A stretch of 36,350 nucleotides of DNA. Source: Neorhizobium sp. SHOUNA12A (GTDB lineage Bacteria; Pseudomonadota; Alphaproteobacteria; Rhizobiales; Rhizobiaceae). Each line of letters opens with the position of its first letter. The stretch's first letter is position 1. The translations under genes and the position numbers were made by a program. Positions 23,358 through 30,328 of the stretch are shown in pieces. The stretch spans positions 1 through 36,350 of the forward strand of contig NZ_JALBGV010000062.1 in NCBI RefSeq assembly GCF_023006505.1. Reading direction: 5' to 3'. The notes below the pieces were generated by a model. The model saw only the letters and a program-made list of their open reading frames with translations, was not told the DNA's origin and did no database searches.

Positions 23358-23660
23358 TCAGACTTCCCCTTTTTGCCCCCGACTCGTCACTTTGGGGAAA
23401 AAACCTGGCCAAGGGAAGAGGGCGCTGCGGCGAACACTTTTTGTTCCGCCACGGAACCGGGACCGGCAGCTTCGAGTTCCCTTCGCGCGATCCCCGGATT
23501 GGCAATAGTAGAATGTTCTTAATTGTGCATCGCGATAAGTAAGGGTTAATTGGTCAGATCGACTCACGTATTGTGACAGTTGCAAGTCAGCCGGCGAAAG
23601 CTTGGTAATGCGTGCGGTTCGAGCCGGTGATGGGGGCATTCATCAACGGAGACTAAGCTC
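23358..23660. promoter_or_regulatory. Divergent intergenic region between puuD and a secreted protein gene
   Basis: 303 bases without a supportable gene. It holds the perfect palindrome GTTCCG-CCA-CGGAAC at 23443-23457. The plus strand GGAAC within it is followed 18-19 nt later by GTT, loosely resembling an alphaproteobacterial EcfG/RpoE2 promoter, but too far from the downstream start to be convincing. The rest shows no structure I can name. Confidence 0.45.
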
Positions 23661-24020
23661 ATGCGTGGTATTCTGACAGGTGTGATGATTGCGTACGCGT
23701 CCTGCATCCAGATCGGTTCGGCCAGTGCCCACGAGGCGCACAGTTCGACCGGCGTGACCTGGAAATATGACGGTTTCTGCTGCAACGGCGACAACCATAC
23801 AGGCGACTGCCAGATGATCGCGACCAAGAACGTCAAGATCATCGATGGCGGCTACGAGATCATTCTGAGCCCGGGCGATCATCGGCTGATCACGCGCCCG
23901 CATGATTTCAAACTGCCGCAGAGCCAGGCGAGGAGAAGCCAGGACGAGGAATACCATCTCTGTCTCTATCCGACCGAAGATACGCTGCGCTGCTTCTACG
24001 CGCCGGATATGAGCTACTAG
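23661..24020 (+). CDS. Small secreted Cys-rich protein of unknown function
   Basis: 119 residues with an N-terminal signal peptide (about 1-23, ending SASAHE). The mature part has a compact Cys pattern: CC near residue 40 and DC in GDCQMI near 50, then LCLY and RCFYAP near the C-terminus, so probably two or three disulfides. Between them lie short beta-like segments (IIDGGYEIILSPGDHRLIT). I recall similar CC/DC/CFYAP proteins in other rhizobia, annotated only as hypothetical. GGAGA lies 8 nt before the ATG. A GGCCGC-CA-GCGGCC inverted repeat directly follows the stop codon. Confidence 0.8.
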   Translation: MRGILTGVMIAYASCIQIGSASAHEAHSSTGVTWKYDGFCCNGDNHTGDCQMIATKNVKIIDGGYEIILSPGDHRLITRPHDFKLPQSQARRSQDEEYHLCLYPTEDTLRCFYAPDMSY

Positions 24021-24107
24021 AGGCCGCCAGCGGCCAGAAGTAACATGTCCAGCCGGTTTTCCGTCCAGCAAAGCGGCGGATAGAAAACCGACTGAAGGGT
24101 CCTGACC

Positions 24108-25004
24108 CTAGTCCCTGAATGTCGGCATGGTTTTCCGCATGAAGTCGCGGAAGGCACGGATTTTCTTGGAATTCCTGCGAGCCTCCGGATAGACCAGCCA
24201 ATAGTCGCTCTTGTCATAGCCGAGGATGTCGAATGGCTGGACCAGCCGCCCGAGCGCGATGTCGTCCGCATAAAATTCCGGCTGCAGAATTCCGACCCCC
24301 TGGCTGGCGATCGCGGCGGCGGCTTCGAAGGCCTGCGCGCCCATTCTGCTCACCGGCCGGCCGCTGAGGTCGACATCCGGCACCCCGGCTGCGGCAAACC
24401 AGAACGGCCACCATGGATCGCCGGGATCGATGATCCTGAGCTTCAGGATGTCTTCAGGCGTCTTTACGCCGCCGATCGTGGCGGCCAGATCCGGGCTCAG
24501 CATCGGCGTGAAATGATTTCGCATCAGAAAATGCCGGCGCAAGCCCGGCCATTCGCCCTTGCCGCTGCGGATCGCGATGTCCGCCTGGGAGCGCGAAAAA
24601 TCGATCATCTCCTGCGATGTCTCCAGCCTGACGGCAATGCCGGGATTTTCGAGCTGGAAGGTGCCGAGATGGCGCGCCAGCCAGCGCGAGGCGAAGGTCG
24701 CCGTCGAATGGATGATCAGCGTGCCCTCCGATGCGTCGTGCAGAGTCGAAAGCGCATCGCCCATGATCGCGAAGGCTTCCGCGATCCTCGGCGCCAGCCG
24801 CTCGCCTGCCTCCGTCAACGAAACCTGCCGGGGCCGGCGCAGGAAGAGCTGTTCACCGATGGTGTCCTCGAGCAGCTTGATCTGGTAGCTCACCGCCGTC
24901 TGGGTGAGCCCGAGTTCTTCGCCGGCCCGGGTGAAGCTCATCAGCCGGGCAGCGGCTTCGAACACCCGAAGCGCATTCAGCGGAAACTGTTTCGACATCT
25001 TCAT
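24108..25004 (-). CDS. GcvA-like LysR family transcriptional regulator (copy 1)
   Basis: 298-residue LysR regulator of the GcvA type. The N-terminal helix-turn-helix starts QFPLNALRVFEAAARLMSFT and includes LTQTAVSYQIKLLED. FLRRPRQVSLTEAGERL marks the wing, and the effector domain follows. An ATG at 25025 is in frame, but the ATG at 25004 is chosen because the paralogue at 26325 starts at the same place with the same AAGAGA purine signal. It is divergent from a small gene at 25120. About 45 percent of N-terminal residues look identical to the second copy by eye. Confidence 0.9.
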   Translation of the reverse strand: MKMSKQFPLNALRVFEAAARLMSFTRAGEELGLTQTAVSYQIKLLEDTIGEQLFLRRPRQVSLTEAGERLAPRIAEAFAIMGDALSTLHDASEGTLIIHSTATFASRWLARHLGTFQLENPGIAVRLETSQEMIDFSRSQADIAIRSGKGEWPGLRRHFLMRNHFTPMLSPDLAATIGGVKTPEDILKLRIIDPGDPWWPFWFAAAGVPDVDLSGRPVSRMGAQAFEAAAAIASQGVGILQPEFYADDIALGRLVQPFDILGYDKSDYWLVYPEARRNSKKIRAFRDFMRKTMPTFRD

Positions 25005-25060
25005 AGATAAGGTCTCTTGATCCATGCAGACGGTAATTCGATTGGATTACCGGCAATTTT
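25005..25060. promoter_or_regulatory. Conserved divergent control region, copy 1
   Basis: This stretch aligns with 26326-26382 upstream of the second LysR copy (shared GATAAG, TCTCTTGATC, TTGGA and CCGGCAAT blocks). It contains GTAAT (25033-25037) and its inverted repeat ATTAC (25046-25050), a likely LysR-binding dyad. Confidence 0.6.
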
Positions 25061-25119
25061 CGGCGCAATCTACCTCCACAATCATCAAATGAAAACGGGG
25101 TATCCCGTTGGAGGCAAGG

Positions 25120-25347
25120 ATGTTTTCGATCCTCAACCGGCCGTTCGAGCAGTTTCTCCCGAAGCTCGGCATTGCCGCCGCGATCGGCCGCCGTCTGGCT
25201 GTCCGCCGCAACACCCTCGATCTGGAAGAAATGCCGCAATCCTGGCAACGGGACCTCGGCCTGCTCGATGGCCGCGACAAGCGCGACCCCCGGGACGAAG
25301 GCGCCTTCCGTGCAGCGAGGCTTCTCTATTCGCATCGGAACCTTTGA
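25120..25347 (+). CDS. Small DUF1127-like protein, divergent partner of LysR copy 1
   Basis: 75-residue protein. Its C-terminal half, around LEEMPQSWQRDLGLLDG, resembles the DUF1127 pattern (small Arg-rich proteins with a conserved RDxG). A Phe/Leu-rich amphipathic N-terminus precedes it (MFSILNRPFEQFLPKLG). The ATG at 25120 has GGAGG 5 nt upstream; a TTG at 25108 in the same frame is unlikely. It pairs divergently with a GcvA-like LysR gene, and the same arrangement recurs at 26436. The DUF1127 assignment is tentative. In Agrobacterium, DUF1127 proteins have been linked to phosphate and carbon metabolism. Confidence 0.7.
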   Translation: MFSILNRPFEQFLPKLGIAAAIGRRLAVRRNTLDLEEMPQSWQRDLGLLDGRDKRDPRDEGAFRAARLLYSHRNL

Positions 25348-25398
25348 AGTGCGCAGCGGCCCCCGGGCGGCTTGCTCGACGATCAGCTTGCCCGGCCT

Positions 25399-26325
25399 TT
25401 AAGCGACTGCCCCGGTCAGGTTTTTGCCTATGGTCGCGAGGTCATCGGCGAGCGCCGCCTGGATCCAGGTTGCAAAGGCCGTGACCTTCGCCGCATTTCG
25501 CCGCGCCGGCGGGTAACACAGCCAATAGGTCTTGCCCTCGCCGACGCAGATATCGAAGGGCTGCAGGAGGCGGCTGGATGCCAGATCCTCCTGGAAGAGG
25601 AAGGGGCTCAGCATCGCCACGCCATGGCCGGATATCGCAGCCCTTGCCTCCAGATCGAGCGCGCCAAGGGCGTTGAGGCTGGTGTGCCGGATCTGATGCG
25701 GGTCGATGTGGGCCGCCTCGAACCATTCGTGCCACCCGTCACGGGTGTCGGTAATCCAGGGCAGTTTCAAAAGATCGGAAGGCTGCCGGATGCCACCCAC
25801 GCTTTCCGCCAGTCGCGGAGACAGCATGGGCGCATAGTTGAGCCGAAAGAGAGGATGGCTGATCAACCTGTCGGATGGCCGGGCGCTGATACAGATCGTG
25901 ATATCGGCCGAACTATGGTGGTCGTTGTTATCCATCTGGCGCAGCAGGCGGACCTCGATTTGCGGGTGCAGGGCCTTGAAAATGTGGAGATGCGGCGACA
26001 GCCATTGCGCGGCAAACGATGGGGGCGAGTGGATTTCCAGCGTTTCCTCGATGCCGTTCCGCGTCGATTGCACCGCCTCGGTCAGCAGCGTGAAAGCCTC
26101 CGCCACCTTCGGAAGCAGCTTTTCGCCGGTTTCGGTGAGTTTCAGCGCCCGTGGGCGGCGCACAAAAACGGTGTCGCCGAGAAATTCCTCCAAGAGCCTG
26201 ATCTGATAGGTGACCGCCGTCTGGGTCATGCCGAGTTCTTCCGCGGCGCGGGTAAAATTTTCCAGGCGCGCGACGGCCTCGAAGACCCGAAGTGCATTCA
26301 GCGGAAACCGGCGTGATAATTTCAT
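25399..26325 (-). CDS. GcvA-like LysR family transcriptional regulator (copy 2)
   Basis: 308 residues, paralogue of the LysR protein at 24108-25004. It starts MKLSRRFPLNALRVFEAVARLENF, has the helix-turn-helix segment MTQTAVTYQIRLLEEF and the wing FVRRPRALKLTETGEKL. The frame continues upstream to 26622, but the ATG at 26325 matches the family start and follows AAGAGA, as in copy 1. The effector domain is more diverged than the DNA-binding domain, which suggests similar operators but different inducers. Divergent from the small gene at 26436. Adjacent to xdhC, but a role in purine regulation is only a possibility. Confidence 0.9.
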   Translation of the reverse strand: MKLSRRFPLNALRVFEAVARLENFTRAAEELGMTQTAVTYQIRLLEEFLGDTVFVRRPRALKLTETGEKLLPKVAEAFTLLTEAVQSTRNGIEETLEIHSPPSFAAQWLSPHLHIFKALHPQIEVRLLRQMDNNDHHSSADITICISARPSDRLISHPLFRLNYAPMLSPRLAESVGGIRQPSDLLKLPWITDTRDGWHEWFEAAHIDPHQIRHTSLNALGALDLEARAAISGHGVAMLSPFLFQEDLASSRLLQPFDICVGEGKTYWLCYPPARRNAAKVTAFATWIQAALADDLATIGKNLTGAVA

Positions 26326-26382
26326 CGATAAGTTCTCTTGATCGCGACCGACTGTATTTGAATTGGAATTTCCCGGCAATCG
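26326..26382. promoter_or_regulatory. Conserved divergent control region, copy 2
   Basis: Aligns with 25005-25060: GATAAG, TCTCTTGATC, GTATTTGAATTGGAAT and CCGGCAAT blocks in the same order and spacing. The dyad is less perfect than in copy 1. Confidence 0.55.
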
Positions 26383-26435
26383 GCTCCATTCATGGTCGCA
26401 ACCAATCAAGCCATTCTTGTCGATGTGGAGCAACC

Positions 26436-26669
26436 ATGCCGTCCGCAAACGCCCATGCCTTGCCTTTGAAATCCTCCCGCCCGCTGTCCGCCTGGCGGCA
26501 GCTTCGCTGCTTTTTCCGCAGGCTCCTGCAGCCCTCGGGCCTGAGCATCCCGGCGCTGCCGGATGATCTGCGCGGCGATGTCGCGCTCCCGGAAGCCGGG
26601 TCGCAAAGCCGCGAGGCGGCATTCTGGGACGGAAAACGGCGCTCAGGCGGTCGGGATCTGCCGCTTTGA
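26436..26669 (+). CDS. Small DUF1127-like protein, divergent partner of LysR copy 2
   Basis: 77-residue protein, distant paralogue of the one at 25120. The pattern LSIPALPDDLRGDVALPE aligns with LDLEEMPQSWQRDLGLLD there. An Arg/Phe-rich amphipathic stretch (SAWRQLRCFFRRLLQ) precedes it. The ATG at 26436 has GGAG 6 nt upstream. The last 27 nt overlap the 3' end of the convergent xdhC. Family assignment is tentative; existence is supported by the ribosome-binding site and the repeated gene arrangement. Confidence 0.6.
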   Translation: MPSANAHALPLKSSRPLSAWRQLRCFFRRLLQPSGLSIPALPDDLRGDVALPEAGSQSREAAFWDGKRRSGGRDLPL

Positions 26670-27476
26670 GGTCTGCGCCTGCCGAGCGGCGTAGGTTTCC
26701 AGCAGCTCGGCCGCGACAAGTGCTGCGATCACGGCCGGGCGCTTGTCCCTGACCGCCGTGCCGCCGATCGGCAGCACGAGGCGGGAGAGCAAGCCATCAC
26801 CGCCGCCCTCGCGCCTCAGCCAGTTGGCGAAGGTAGCGCGTTTGGTCCGCGAGCCGATCATGCCGACATAGGTTAGATCGGCGCGTGCCAACGCGCGCTG
26901 GGCGATCAGGAAATCCAGCGCATGGTCGTGGGTGAGGATGATCGCCGCGCCGCCAGCCGGGATCTTGTCCACAAACGCTTCCGGCATGGCGGTCAGGTGT
27001 TTTTCCGTTTCGGCCGGCAGATCTTCCAGCGCCTCGGCACGGGTTTCGACGACGGTCACCGCGAAGGGCAGGGGAACCAGCGCCCTTGCGAGCGCCTGGC
27101 CGACATGACCCGATCCGAACAGGGTCACCGCCGGGCGATCGTCTTCCTCGTCGCGCAGGCGCCTTTCCAGCATCTCGGCGAGTTCAGGTGTCAGCGGCCG
27201 GAACGCAAGCCGGGTATGGCCGCCGCAGCACTGGCCGATCTCCGGCCCAAGCGGAATGTCCATCACCGCCTCGCCGCCGCCAGCCAGCATCGCCCGGGCA
27301 TTGTCGATCGCCATATATTCGAACTGCCCGCCGCCGATCGTCCCCCAGATCGCCTTATCGGCGACAAGCATGAAGGTGCCGGCTTCGCGGGGCGTGGAGC
27401 CCTTGGCCTCGCGGATTTCGACGAGGACAGATTTTGGATGGGTGGTGATGAATGCAGGAAGAGTGAGTTCGCGCAC
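26643..27476 (-). CDS. xdhC: Xanthine dehydrogenase accessory protein XdhC
   Basis: Binds molybdenum cofactor, supports its sulfuration and inserts it into XdhB. The 277-residue protein has the N-terminal GSTPREAGTFMLV, then GTIGGGQFEY, the CCGGHTRL segment and the Rossmann-like LFGSGHVGQALARAL, with GMIGSRTKRATF near the C-terminus. The start is GTG at 27476 (MRELTLPAF). The only purine-rich sequence upstream is the G-run that ends a RIME-like repeat unit (27483-27488), 6 nt before the start codon. It is the last gene of the xdhA-xdhB-xdhC operon, separated from xdhB by a 202-bp repeat-filled gap. Confidence 0.94.
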   Translation of the reverse strand: MRELTLPAFITTHPKSVLVEIREAKGSTPREAGTFMLVADKAIWGTIGGGQFEYMAIDNARAMLAGGGEAVMDIPLGPEIGQCCGGHTRLAFRPLTPELAEMLERRLRDEEDDRPAVTLFGSGHVGQALARALVPLPFAVTVVETRAEALEDLPAETEKHLTAMPEAFVDKIPAGGAAIILTHDHALDFLIAQRALARADLTYVGMIGSRTKRATFANWLRREGGGDGLLSRLVLPIGGTAVRDKRPAVIAALVAAELLETYAARQAQTSKRQIPTA

Positions 27477-27481
27477 TAGGC

Positions 27482-27660
27482 ACCCCCCTCTGTCCTGCCG
27501 GACATCTCCCCCACAAGGGGGGAGATCGGCAAGACGTGGTGTCTTGCCCGGTCCTCAGCCTCATCTGTGACGTGAGCCCGCCGCACCGAGAGGGAGTGGG
27601 GCCTGGCCACATCCGATCTCCCCCCTTGAGGGGGAGATGCCCGGCAGGGCAGAGGGGGGT
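27482..27660. repeat. RIME-like palindromic repeat pair between xdhB and xdhC
   Basis: Two 48-nt units in inverted orientation (27482-27529 and 27613-27660). Each has a long stem ATCTCC-type/GGAGAT-type and a shorter stem (GTCC/GGAC in unit 1, GCCC/GGGC in unit 2). The outer CCCCCCTCTG and AGAGGGGGG ends pair with each other, so the whole 179 bp can form one large hairpin. It resembles Rhizobium intergenic mosaic elements. Confidence 0.85.
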
Positions 27661-27678
27661 ATGCCGCGGCCGCAGCCA

Positions 27679-30015
27679 TCACATCGCCTTCAGCCGCTCG
27701 ACCGCCATCAGCACCCGTTCCGGCGTCGCCGGCGCGTCGAGTCTCGGGCAGGCGGAATAATCTGCCACGCTCGCCACCGCCATCGACAAGGCCTCCAGCA
27801 CCGAGATCGCCAACATGAACGGCGGTTCGCCGACGGCCTTGGAGCGGCCGATGGTCGGTTCGGCATTTTCCGCCCATTCGGCGAGTTGCACGTTAAAAAT
27901 CTTCGGCCGGTCGGAGGCGAGCGGGATCTTGTAGGTGGAGGGCGCGTGGGTGCGGAGCCGCCCCTTGTCGTCCCACCACAGTTCCTCGGTGGTCAGCCAG
28001 CCCATGCCCTGCACGAATGCGCCTTCCACCTGGCCGATGTCGATCGCCGGGTTCAGCGACTTGCCGACGTCGTGGAGGATGTCGGTGCGCTCGACCATGT
28101 ATTCGCCGGTCAGGGTATCGATCGAGACTTCCGACACCGCGGCGCCATAGGCGAAGTAGTAGAACGGCCGGCCGCGGCCCGCCTTGCGGTCCCAGTGGAT
28201 GCGCGGCGTCTTGTAGAAACCGGCGGCGGACAGCTGCACGCGGTCGTAATAGGCGGCGCGGATGAACGTGTCGAAGGGTATGATCTCGCCGCCGATGCGC
28301 AGCCGGTTGGGCAGGAACTCGACCTTGTCGCGGCCGACCTTCCATTGGCGCATGGCGAAATCGATCAACCGTTCCTTGATCTGGCGGGCGGCATCATAAG
28401 CGGCCATGCCGTTGAGGTCGGTGCCGGACGAGGCGGCGGTCGCCGAGGTGTTCGGCACCTTGCCGGTCGTCGTCGCGGTGATCTTCACCCGGTCGATATC
28501 GACCTGGAACGTATCGGCCACCACCTGCGCCACCTTGGTATAGAGGCCCTGGCCCATTTCGGTGCCGCCGTGGTTCAGGTGGATCGAACCGTCATTGTAG
28601 ATATGCACCAGCGCGCCCGCCTGGTTGTAGGCGGTCATGGTAAACGAGATGCCGAATTTCACCGGTGTCAGGGCGATGCCCTTGCGGATTACCGGGCTGT
28701 GCGAGTTGAACTCCAGGATCGCCTGCCGGCGGGCCTGGTAATCGCACGAGGTTTCCAGTTCGTCGACAATCCTCGCGATGATGTTGTCCTCGACGTCCTG
28801 GTGATAGGGCGTCATCGTCCGGTTGGAACCGCGCTGGCCGTAAAAATTCAGCTTGCGGATCTCGAGCGGATCCTTGCCGACCGCATAGGCGATCTCCTCG
28901 ATGATCCGTTCGCCACCGAGCATGCCCTGCGGCCCGCCGAAACCGCGGAAGGCGGTGTTGGAGACCGTATGGGTTTTCAGCGGCTGCGAGGTCAGCCGCA
29001 CATGCGGATAGAAATAGCTGGAATCCGCATGGAAGAGGGCGCGGTCGGTGACCGGGCCCGAGAGGTCGGCGGAAAAACCGCAGCGCGCCGCATAGATCGC
29101 ATCGACCGCGTGGATACGGCCTTCCGCGTCGAAGGCGACGTCGTAGTCGACGCGGAAATCGTGCCGCTTGCCGGTGATCGACATATCCTCGTCGCGGTCG
29201 GGGCGGAATTTCACGGCCCGCTTCAGCTTCTTGGCGGCGATTGCCGCGAGCGCCGCAAACTGGTTGCCTTGCGTTTCCTTGCCGCCGAAACCGCCGCCCA
29301 TGCGGCGGGTCTGGACGGTCACCGCATTGTTGGCCACCCCGAGCACATGCGCCACCATGTGCTGCACTTCGCTCGGATGCTGGGTGGAAGACCAGACGAT
29401 CACCTCGTCGTCCTCGCCGGGGATGGCGAGCGCGATGTGGCTTTCCAGGTAAAAATGCTCCTGGCCGCCGATATACATGTGGTTCTGGACCCGCAGGGGT
29501 GCGTTCTCGATCTCGGTTTCCGGCTCGCCGCGCTTCAGCGTCATCGGTTCGACGAGATAAGGCGCGTCGTTTTCGCGGGCGCTGTCGATATCGGTCCAGT
29601 GCGGCAGGTCGCGGTATTCGATCTGGGCAAGTCTCGCGGCACGGCGGGCTTGGTCGCGGGTCTCGGCAATGACCGCAAAGATGATCTGGCCGTGGAACTG
29701 CACGTTGGTGGTGGCCAGCAGCGGTTCGTCGTGCTGGCCGGTCGAGGCGACGTCGTTGAAGCCCGGAATGTCCTCCGCGGTGATCACCCAGACGACGCCG
29801 GGTGCGCTCTTCACCGCCGAAAGATCGACCGAGACGATTTCCGCATGCGCCCGGTCGGCAAGCCCGAGGCCGCCGTGCAGGGTACCTGAGGGTTCCGGAA
29901 TATCGTCGATATATTCGGCGGTTCCGGTCACGTGCTTATGTGCTGAATCATGTTTCAGCGACACGTGCATGCGGCCGTTGATGATCGGTTTGGTATCGAA
30001 CGTGGTCTTGTCCAT
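27679..30015 (-). CDS. xdhB: Xanthine dehydrogenase large (molybdopterin-binding) subunit
   Basis: Hydroxylates hypoxanthine and xanthine to urate at the molybdenum centre; forms a heterotetramer with XdhA. The 778-residue protein is of normal length. Signatures are HVTGTAEYIDD at the N-terminus, RRMGGGFGGKETQ (molybdopterin binding), FRGFGGPQGM, HGGTEMGQGL and the C-terminal SKAVGEPPFMLA with the catalytic Glu. The start at 30015 (MDKTTFDTKP) follows a strong AGGAGG; a longer frame to 30069 has no such site. The AGGAGG is the left half of a perfect AGGAGGCCTCCT palindrome. Upstream, 313 bp separate it from xdhA. Confidence 0.96.
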   Translation of the reverse strand: MDKTTFDTKPIINGRMHVSLKHDSAHKHVTGTAEYIDDIPEPSGTLHGGLGLADRAHAEIVSVDLSAVKSAPGVVWVITAEDIPGFNDVASTGQHDEPLLATTNVQFHGQIIFAVIAETRDQARRAARLAQIEYRDLPHWTDIDSARENDAPYLVEPMTLKRGEPETEIENAPLRVQNHMYIGGQEHFYLESHIALAIPGEDDEVIVWSSTQHPSEVQHMVAHVLGVANNAVTVQTRRMGGGFGGKETQGNQFAALAAIAAKKLKRAVKFRPDRDEDMSITGKRHDFRVDYDVAFDAEGRIHAVDAIYAARCGFSADLSGPVTDRALFHADSSYFYPHVRLTSQPLKTHTVSNTAFRGFGGPQGMLGGERIIEEIAYAVGKDPLEIRKLNFYGQRGSNRTMTPYHQDVEDNIIARIVDELETSCDYQARRQAILEFNSHSPVIRKGIALTPVKFGISFTMTAYNQAGALVHIYNDGSIHLNHGGTEMGQGLYTKVAQVVADTFQVDIDRVKITATTTGKVPNTSATAASSGTDLNGMAAYDAARQIKERLIDFAMRQWKVGRDKVEFLPNRLRIGGEIIPFDTFIRAAYYDRVQLSAAGFYKTPRIHWDRKAGRGRPFYYFAYGAAVSEVSIDTLTGEYMVERTDILHDVGKSLNPAIDIGQVEGAFVQGMGWLTTEELWWDDKGRLRTHAPSTYKIPLASDRPKIFNVQLAEWAENAEPTIGRSKAVGEPPFMLAISVLEALSMAVASVADYSACPRLDAPATPERVLMAVERLKAM

Positions 30016-30328
30016 CAGAGGAGGCCTCCTTCGAACACGCTGCTCCCAAACGAAAGCGCGATCGCACATGTGGGTAGGAGGCGGTGCAGCGAACTCCCTC
30101 TGATCTCCCTCCTTGTGGGGGAGATGTCACCGAAGGTGACAGAGGGGGGTAGCGACGGTGCGGCGAATGAGGTGACTGAAGAGTATGCGGTAACACCCCC
30201 CTCTGCCCTGCCGGGCATCTCCCCCACAAGGGGGGAGATCGGACTGCCGCGCCGTCTTTCTGCTCTTAGATGCGAAATCCATCCCTTCGGGAGGGAGGTG
30301 AGTGCCAGATTTGTCGTTCTACCCACCA
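30016..30328. other. Repeat-filled gap between xdhA and xdhB
   Basis: 313 bases with no supportable gene. The centre is a RIME-like repeat pair (30102-30242). The xdhB side ends with the AGGAGGCCTCCT palindrome (30019-30030) that contains the xdhB ribosome-binding site. The xdhA side holds a small TCCC-TTCG-GGA hairpin near 30281-30295. Confidence 0.6.
30102..30242. repeat. RIME-like palindromic repeat pair between xdhA and xdhB
   Basis: Units at 30102-30150 and 30195-30242, again inverted to each other but facing the opposite way from the pair at 27482-27660. Unit 30195-30242 is nearly identical to unit 27482-27529. In unit 30102-30150 the short stem is GTCACC/GGTGAC instead of GCCC/GGGC, so the sequence changes while pairing is kept. 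Confidence 0.85.

Noticed and set aside
23453..23478. General stress (EcfG/RpoE2-type) promoter GGAAC with GTT 18-19 nt later
   Set aside because: It is about 185 bp from the only plus-strand start and GGAAC is part of a palindrome, so the match is probably incidental.
24022..24090. Two inverted repeats (GGCCGC-CA-GCGGCC, and CGGTTTTC with GAAAACCG) as terminators between convergent genes
   Set aside because: No T-run follows either stem on either strand, and the first has too short a loop for a full stem, so I did not call a terminator.
25363..25394. CCGGGC/GCCCGG inverted repeat as terminator after the 25120 gene
   Set aside because: The loop is long (about 20 nt) and followed only by CCTTTAA; too weak to list.
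27477..27678. Possible CRISPR-like or IS-end structure from the repeated CTCCCC/GGGGAG blocks
   Set aside because: Units are inverted pairs, not regularly spaced direct repeats, and no transposase or target duplication is visible. A RIME-like element fits better.
27637..29889. A 750-codon plus-strand open frame across xdhB
   Set aside because: Antisense shadow of xdhB, whose molybdopterin motifs are intact; composition is typical of a shadow frame.
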